NCBI GenBank assembly: GCA_002311335.1
Contig: DBZX01000065.1
Span: 20,743 to 37,376 of the forward strand
Origin: a bacterium UBP10_UBA1149
GTDB taxonomy: Bacteria; Desulfobacterota; Binatia; UBA1149
DNA length: 16,634 bases
Reading direction: 5' to 3'
This document shows, piece after piece, positions 14,004 through 16,634 of this stretch (the stretch's first letter is position 1; each line of letters begins with the position of its first letter). The notes below the pieces were generated by a model that worked only from the letters and a program-made list of their open reading frames with translations, was not told the DNA's origin and made no database searches. The position numbers and the translations under genes were made by a program.

Positions 14004-14588
14004 GTGAGCGTAAAAGACAATGTCCCTGCAAACCCTGTTCGCGCAATGACCGCGGCGCTGCTGGCACTGGTGCTGGCGGCACCGCTGTCGGGTTGCGGTT
14101 ACAACAAGCTGGTGGGACAGGACGAAGCGGTTACCGCGGCCTGGGGTGAGGTAGACAACCAGCTCAAGCGGCGAAACGACCTTGTCCCGAACCTGGTCAA
14201 CACGGTCAAGGGTTACGCGGCCCACGAAAAAGAGGTGCTGCTCAAGGTGACAGAAGCCCGGAGCAGGGTAGCCGGCGCCAACACTCCGGCGGAATCGATG
14301 CAGGCGTCAAACCAGTTGAGCTCGGCGCTGTCGCGACTGCTGGTCGTCATGGAGCGCTATCCCGACCTCAAGGCCAACCAGAACTTCATTCGCCTCCAGG
14401 ACGAGCTGGCCGGCACTGAAAATCGCCTTTCGGTGGCGCGGATGCGATACAACGAATCGGTGCGGGCCTACAACACCACGCGCCGGCGTTTTCCGACCAA
14501 TCTCATTGCCAGCGCGTTCGACTTCGAGGGACGCGACTACTTTGAAACACCGGAAGAAGAGAAAGCCGTCCCGGAAGTCAAGTTCTGA
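14004..14588 (+). CDS. lemA: LemA-family lipoprotein
   Basis: The 194-residue product begins with a hydrophobic signal ending in LSGC, so it is probably a lipid-anchored lipoprotein; many LemA proteins instead keep a plain N-terminal membrane helix. The family signature is clear: YNKLVGQDEAVTAAWGEVDN, then QLKRRNDLVPNLVNTVKGYA, ERYPDLKANQNFIRLQDEL, and the terminal segment with RYNESVRAYN and FPTNLIAS. The rest is mostly long amphipathic helix, as in the known LemA fold. Its molecular role is not established; the family is widely found with TPM/YgcG proteins, as here. I chose GTG 14004 because a GGAGG sits seven bases upstream. It ends the three-gene unit and meets the DUF3467 gene tail to tail. 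Confidence 0.93.
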   Translation: MSVKDNVPANPVRAMTAALLALVLAAPLSGCGYNKLVGQDEAVTAAWGEVDNQLKRRNDLVPNLVNTVKGYAAHEKEVLLKVTEARSRVAGANTPAESMQASNQLSSALSRLLVVMERYPDLKANQNFIRLQDELAGTENRLSVARMRYNESVRAYNTTRRRFPTNLIASAFDFEGRDYFETPEEEKAVPEVKF

Positions 14589-14590
14589 GC

Positions 14591-14604
14591 GCGCCCGCCG
14601 GCGC
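14591..14604. terminator. GC stem at the second convergent junction
   Basis: GCGCC (14591-14595) pairs with GGCGC (14600-14604) around a four-base loop, within the 18 bases separating the lemA and DUF3467 stop codons. The stem is short and has no T-tract on either side, so it is only a candidate end point for transcription from both directions. Confidence 0.22.
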
Positions 14605-14606
14605 CA

Positions 14607-14927
14607 TCAGTGCAACGAGTGTTGCGGGTCTGCGCCTTCCTCGATGACGCCGAACTTGGCCTCGTAACGAGACAGGTTGTCGGTCAGCGCGCGCACGACG
14701 CGCTTCAAGTGCTCGGGCGACGTAACCACCCGTGACTTCAGCGACGCCACCGGCTGACCCTCCGGCCCCGCTTGTGGCTGAACGAACAGCCAGTCGAGCA
14801 CGAACTCGCCCTTGCGGTGGTTCACCATCATGAGGTTGGAGTAGACCTCGCTGCTGCCGTCCTTGTCAGGCTGAACTATCAGGTGACGGGACGCCCTGCC
14901 CCCCGCCGGCTTGCCTTCTTCGCTCAC
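14607..14927 (-). CDS. DUF3467 family protein
   Basis: The 106-residue product matches the small DUF3467 family. After a polar N-terminus (SEEGKPAGGRA) comes the conserved core EVYSNLMMVNHRKGEFVLDW, then a QP-containing strand, VASLKSRVVTSPEHLKRVVR, and the closing helix RALTDNLSRYEAKFG. The family is found in many bacteria and archaea, has no signal peptide and no known activity that I can name. The start is a GTG at 14927 with a GAGGGG seven bases before it. It lies 24 bases after the acyltransferase stop on the same strand, so it is likely the last gene of that operon. Confidence 0.9.
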   Translation of the reverse strand: MSEEGKPAGGRASRHLIVQPDKDGSSEVYSNLMMVNHRKGEFVLDWLFVQPQAGPEGQPVASLKSRVVTSPEHLKRVVRALTDNLSRYEAKFGVIEEGADPQHSLH

Positions 14928-14951
14928 TGTTATTCCCCTCGCTCGGTCTAT

Positions 14952-15530
14952 TCAGGCGACGGCGGCCTGTTCTTCTTCGGCCAGCACGATATCGCCGAAA
15001 TTGGCGGCTACTCGGCCCGTCACCCCCGAGTAGAACTCGCGTATGCGGTCCATGTCTGCGCTTATGCGGCCGGTGACTTCTATCTCCGGGCCGACGCGGC
15101 CAATCTTCCGTCGGTAGTCGAGAAAGGTCGGTACGATGGGTACCCCTGAGTGCCTGGCGATGTGGTAAAAACCCGATCGCCATCTTGAACGGTAAGAGCG
15201 CGTCCCCTCGGCCGGTATCAGCAACCTGAGGAAATCGGTTTCGTCGAACGCGGCCTTCATCTGGTCTACCATGCCCGAACCGGTGTCGCGGTAAACCGGG
15301 ATACCGCCCATGCGCCGCATCAAACCGGCGAACGGCGGCCTGAACATGGATGCCTTGCCCATCCACGAAACCTTCAGGCCCAGGCTCCAGTTCATGAGCA
15401 GCATGTAGTAGAAATCCCAGTTCGAAGTATGCGGCGCCGCGATCATAACACAGCGGGTGGCCGCGGGTACGGCACCTTCGAGTTTCCACCCGGCTAACTT
15501 CAGGAAGAGACGCGACACGGTTGAAAGCAT
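14952..15530 (-). CDS. PlsC-type lysophospholipid acyltransferase family protein
   Basis: The 192-residue product has the ordered motifs of glycerolipid acyltransferases. H34-TSNW-D39 is the HX4D catalytic pair, GGIPVYRD follows near residue 75, and PAEGTRS (E108-R111) and VPIVPTF complete the set. It lacks an obvious long N-terminal membrane helix and is shorter than typical PlsC (~240 residues). It most resembles the small acyltransferases of the 1-acyl-glycerol-3-phosphate type that begin directly at the catalytic domain. The likely role is transfer of an acyl chain to a lysolipid at the inner membrane; the precise acceptor cannot be read from sequence. There is no Shine-Dalgarno, but a -10-like hexamer ends six bases before the ATG, suggesting a leaderless message. 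The SrkA-like gene lies 46 bases upstream. Confidence 0.92.
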   Translation of the reverse strand: MLSTVSRLFLKLAGWKLEGAVPAATRCVMIAAPHTSNWDFYYMLLMNWSLGLKVSWMGKASMFRPPFAGLMRRMGGIPVYRDTGSGMVDQMKAAFDETDFLRLLIPAEGTRSYRSRWRSGFYHIARHSGVPIVPTFLDYRRKIGRVGPEIEVTGRISADMDRIREFYSGVTGRVAANFGDIVLAEEEQAAVA

Positions 15531-15536
15531 CCAGCT

Positions 15537-15565
15537 ATCATACTGTTATCGCGCGTTCTTTCTAA
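15537..15565 (-). promoter_or_regulatory. Candidate leaderless promoter for the acyltransferase gene
   Basis: On the minus strand TATGAT (15537-15542, one mismatch to the -10 consensus) ends six bases before the ATG at 15530. TTAGAA (15560-15565) sits 17 bases further upstream as a -35 with three matches. No ribosome-binding site precedes the ATG. The promoter lies in the short gap after the kinase gene, which would let the acyltransferase and DUF3467 genes be expressed apart from it. Confidence 0.45.
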
Positions 15566-15576
15566 CCCCGGCGGTT

Positions 15577-16575
15577 TCAGGCCCAGGCTTGTTCGCGTAC
15601 AAGCGAAAGTTGTTCCTGGAGAATACCCAGTTCTTCAAACCAGTAGCGGTCGCTGCCGAAATCGGGGAAGACCTTCTGAAAAGCCGGATCCTCCCAGCGC
15701 CGGGCGATCCAGGCGCTGAAGTGAACTATGCGAAGCGCACGCAGCACCTCCACCAGTCGCAAGCTGCCACGGTCAAAATCGCGCATCTCCTCGTAGGCCT
15801 CGAGCAGGCGTTCGCGCTGCCCCCGCGCGTAGTCGTCACGCCCGGGCACGAGCAGCCACAGGTCCTGCACGGGAGGGCCAACCAGCATGTCGTCAAAATC
15901 CACCAGGAACAGCCCCTGCCCTCCCCAGAGCACGTTGGCCAGGTGACAGTCGCCGTGGATACGCTGTACCGCCACCTCTTCGAACCAGGGCTCAGACAAC
16001 TCACAGATGGTTTCCACCGTGGAGCGATAGTTGTCACAGACACCCGTCGGCAGCTCTTCGTTCTCGACCAACCATTCGAGATTGTTCAACCCGTAGCTGC
16101 GCGGCGTGATGTACATTCTATGCTCCGCTTTGCGCGTACCTCCAACGTTGTGCAGGCGCGCGAGAAGGCGACCCAGCTGGGCCAGCTGTCCGTCGTCGAG
16201 CTCGTCCGGAGAGCGCCCGCCGATGCGCGGAAACAACGCGAACATGATGCCCGTGGATTCGTCGAGGTGCAGGGTCTCGCCATTGCCGTCAGCAAGGGGA
16301 GGCACGACAGGTATTTCTTCGTTGGCGAGGTCGGCCAGGAAAGTATGTTCCTCCAGTATCTGCTCGCGACTCCAGCGCCCCGGCCTGTAGAACTTGGCTA
16401 CGCAGAACGAAGTGGGGCTTCCCTGTTGCTCGTCTTCGAGCTCGATCTCGAGTTGGTAGCTACCGGCGAGCAGCTTCGGAAACGTCAACCGCGTAACGCC
16501 CGCCCGCGAACTCTCGAATTTCACGGTGCCGCCCTCAAGGCCACCGGCGCCAGAGATCACGGTGACCCGCACCAC
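15577..16575 (-). CDS. SrkA/RdoA (YihE)-like protein kinase, N-terminus uncertain
   Basis: From residue ~59 the product follows the stress-response kinase family: CVAKFYRPGRWSREQILEEH with the ATP-binding Lys61, then FALFPRIGGRS. The catalytic loop RIHGDCHLANVLW has D209 and N214, the metal site is LVDFDDMLVGPPVQDLW (D226), and RRWEDPAFQKVFPDF lies near the end. SrkA phosphorylates Ser/Thr in proteins and protects E. coli during envelope and oxidative stress. Length from GTG 16575 (332) matches the E. coli protein (328). However, residues 1-58 do not show the expected NSYENRVYQ loop that precedes VxKFYRP. The frame also stays open without a stop to the window edge, and no Shine-Dalgarno marks the GTG. 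The true start may lie beyond 16634. Broader aminoglycoside-phosphotransferase-like kinases are the alternative. Confidence 0.85.
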   Translation of the reverse strand: MVRVTVISGAGGLEGGTVKFESSRAGVTRLTFPKLLAGSYQLEIELEDEQQGSPTSFCVAKFYRPGRWSREQILEEHTFLADLANEEIPVVPPLADGNGETLHLDESTGIMFALFPRIGGRSPDELDDGQLAQLGRLLARLHNVGGTRKAEHRMYITPRSYGLNNLEWLVENEELPTGVCDNYRSTVETICELSEPWFEEVAVQRIHGDCHLANVLWGGQGLFLVDFDDMLVGPPVQDLWLLVPGRDDYARGQRERLLEAYEEMRDFDRGSLRLVEVLRALRIVHFSAWIARRWEDPAFQKVFPDFGSDRYWFEELGILQEQLSLVREQAWA

Positions 16576-16634
16576 CTTGAAGAGCTCGGAGCAGCGCAGG
16601 GTGATCTGCGAACCAGCGGCCCCGACAATGAGTT

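Overview
The window is a GC-rich, densely packed bacterial chromosome segment with no rRNA, tRNA, CRISPR array or insertion sequence that I could see. Lipoprotein signals, a DsbD/VKOR thiol system and a PstSCAB phosphate importer point to a diderm (Gram-negative) bacterium. The LemA/TPM/nucleotidyltransferase-like cluster, DUF3467 and the multidomain FGE-containing redox protein suggest an uncultured deltaproteobacterial-type lineage (Myxococcota/Desulfobacterota/Binatota), but that placement is only an impression. Isoleucine ATA codons are surprisingly common for such GC-rich DNA.

Layout, left to right. (1) 1-515, minus strand: speD (S-adenosylmethionine decarboxylase) and the first codons of a possible gene running off the left edge. 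(2) 719-3250, plus strand: one 843-residue polypeptide that strings together a VKOR membrane oxidase, a DsbA-like domain, an FGE/SUMF1-like domain and a TlpA-like thioredoxin. (3) 3269-6869, minus strand: a DsbD/ScsB-type thiol:disulfide interchange protein followed by a sulfatase-fold lipoprotein whose nucleophile position is Thr. Blocks 2 and 3 meet tail to tail and together form a periplasmic thiol-redox neighbourhood. (4) 7056-12410, plus strand: a phosphate-uptake operon in the order phoU-fusion, pstS, pstC, pstA, pstB1, pstB2. (5) 12480-14588, plus strand: a degenerate nucleotidyltransferase-like protein, a TPM-domain protein and a LemA-family lipoprotein. (6) 14607-16575, minus strand: a SrkA/RdoA-like kinase, a PlsC-like acyltransferase and a DUF3467 protein.

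The most unusual part is the phosphate operon. It encodes two PstB ATPases whose defects are complementary. PstB1 keeps the LSGGQ signature but has lost the Q-loop Gln and the switch His. PstB2 keeps Walker A/B, Q-loop and His but has lost LSGGQ. A PstB1-PstB2 heterodimer would have exactly one fully canonical ATPase site. The PhoU of the same operon carries a C-terminal low-molecular-weight phosphatase/ArsC-type domain in which the nucleophilic Cys is Ser and the general-acid Asp is Asn. It therefore looks like a phosphate-binding pseudo-enzyme fused to the transporter regulator. Together this could be a re-engineered Pst/PhoU phosphate-sensing system.

A second recurring signal is regulatory. 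Three genes that appear to begin transcription units (dsbD, the nucleotidyltransferase-like gene and the plsC-like gene) have a -10-like hexamer 5-6 nt before the ATG and no Shine-Dalgarno, suggesting leaderless transcripts. Internal genes such as pstB1, lemA and the DUF3467 gene have clear ribosome-binding sites.
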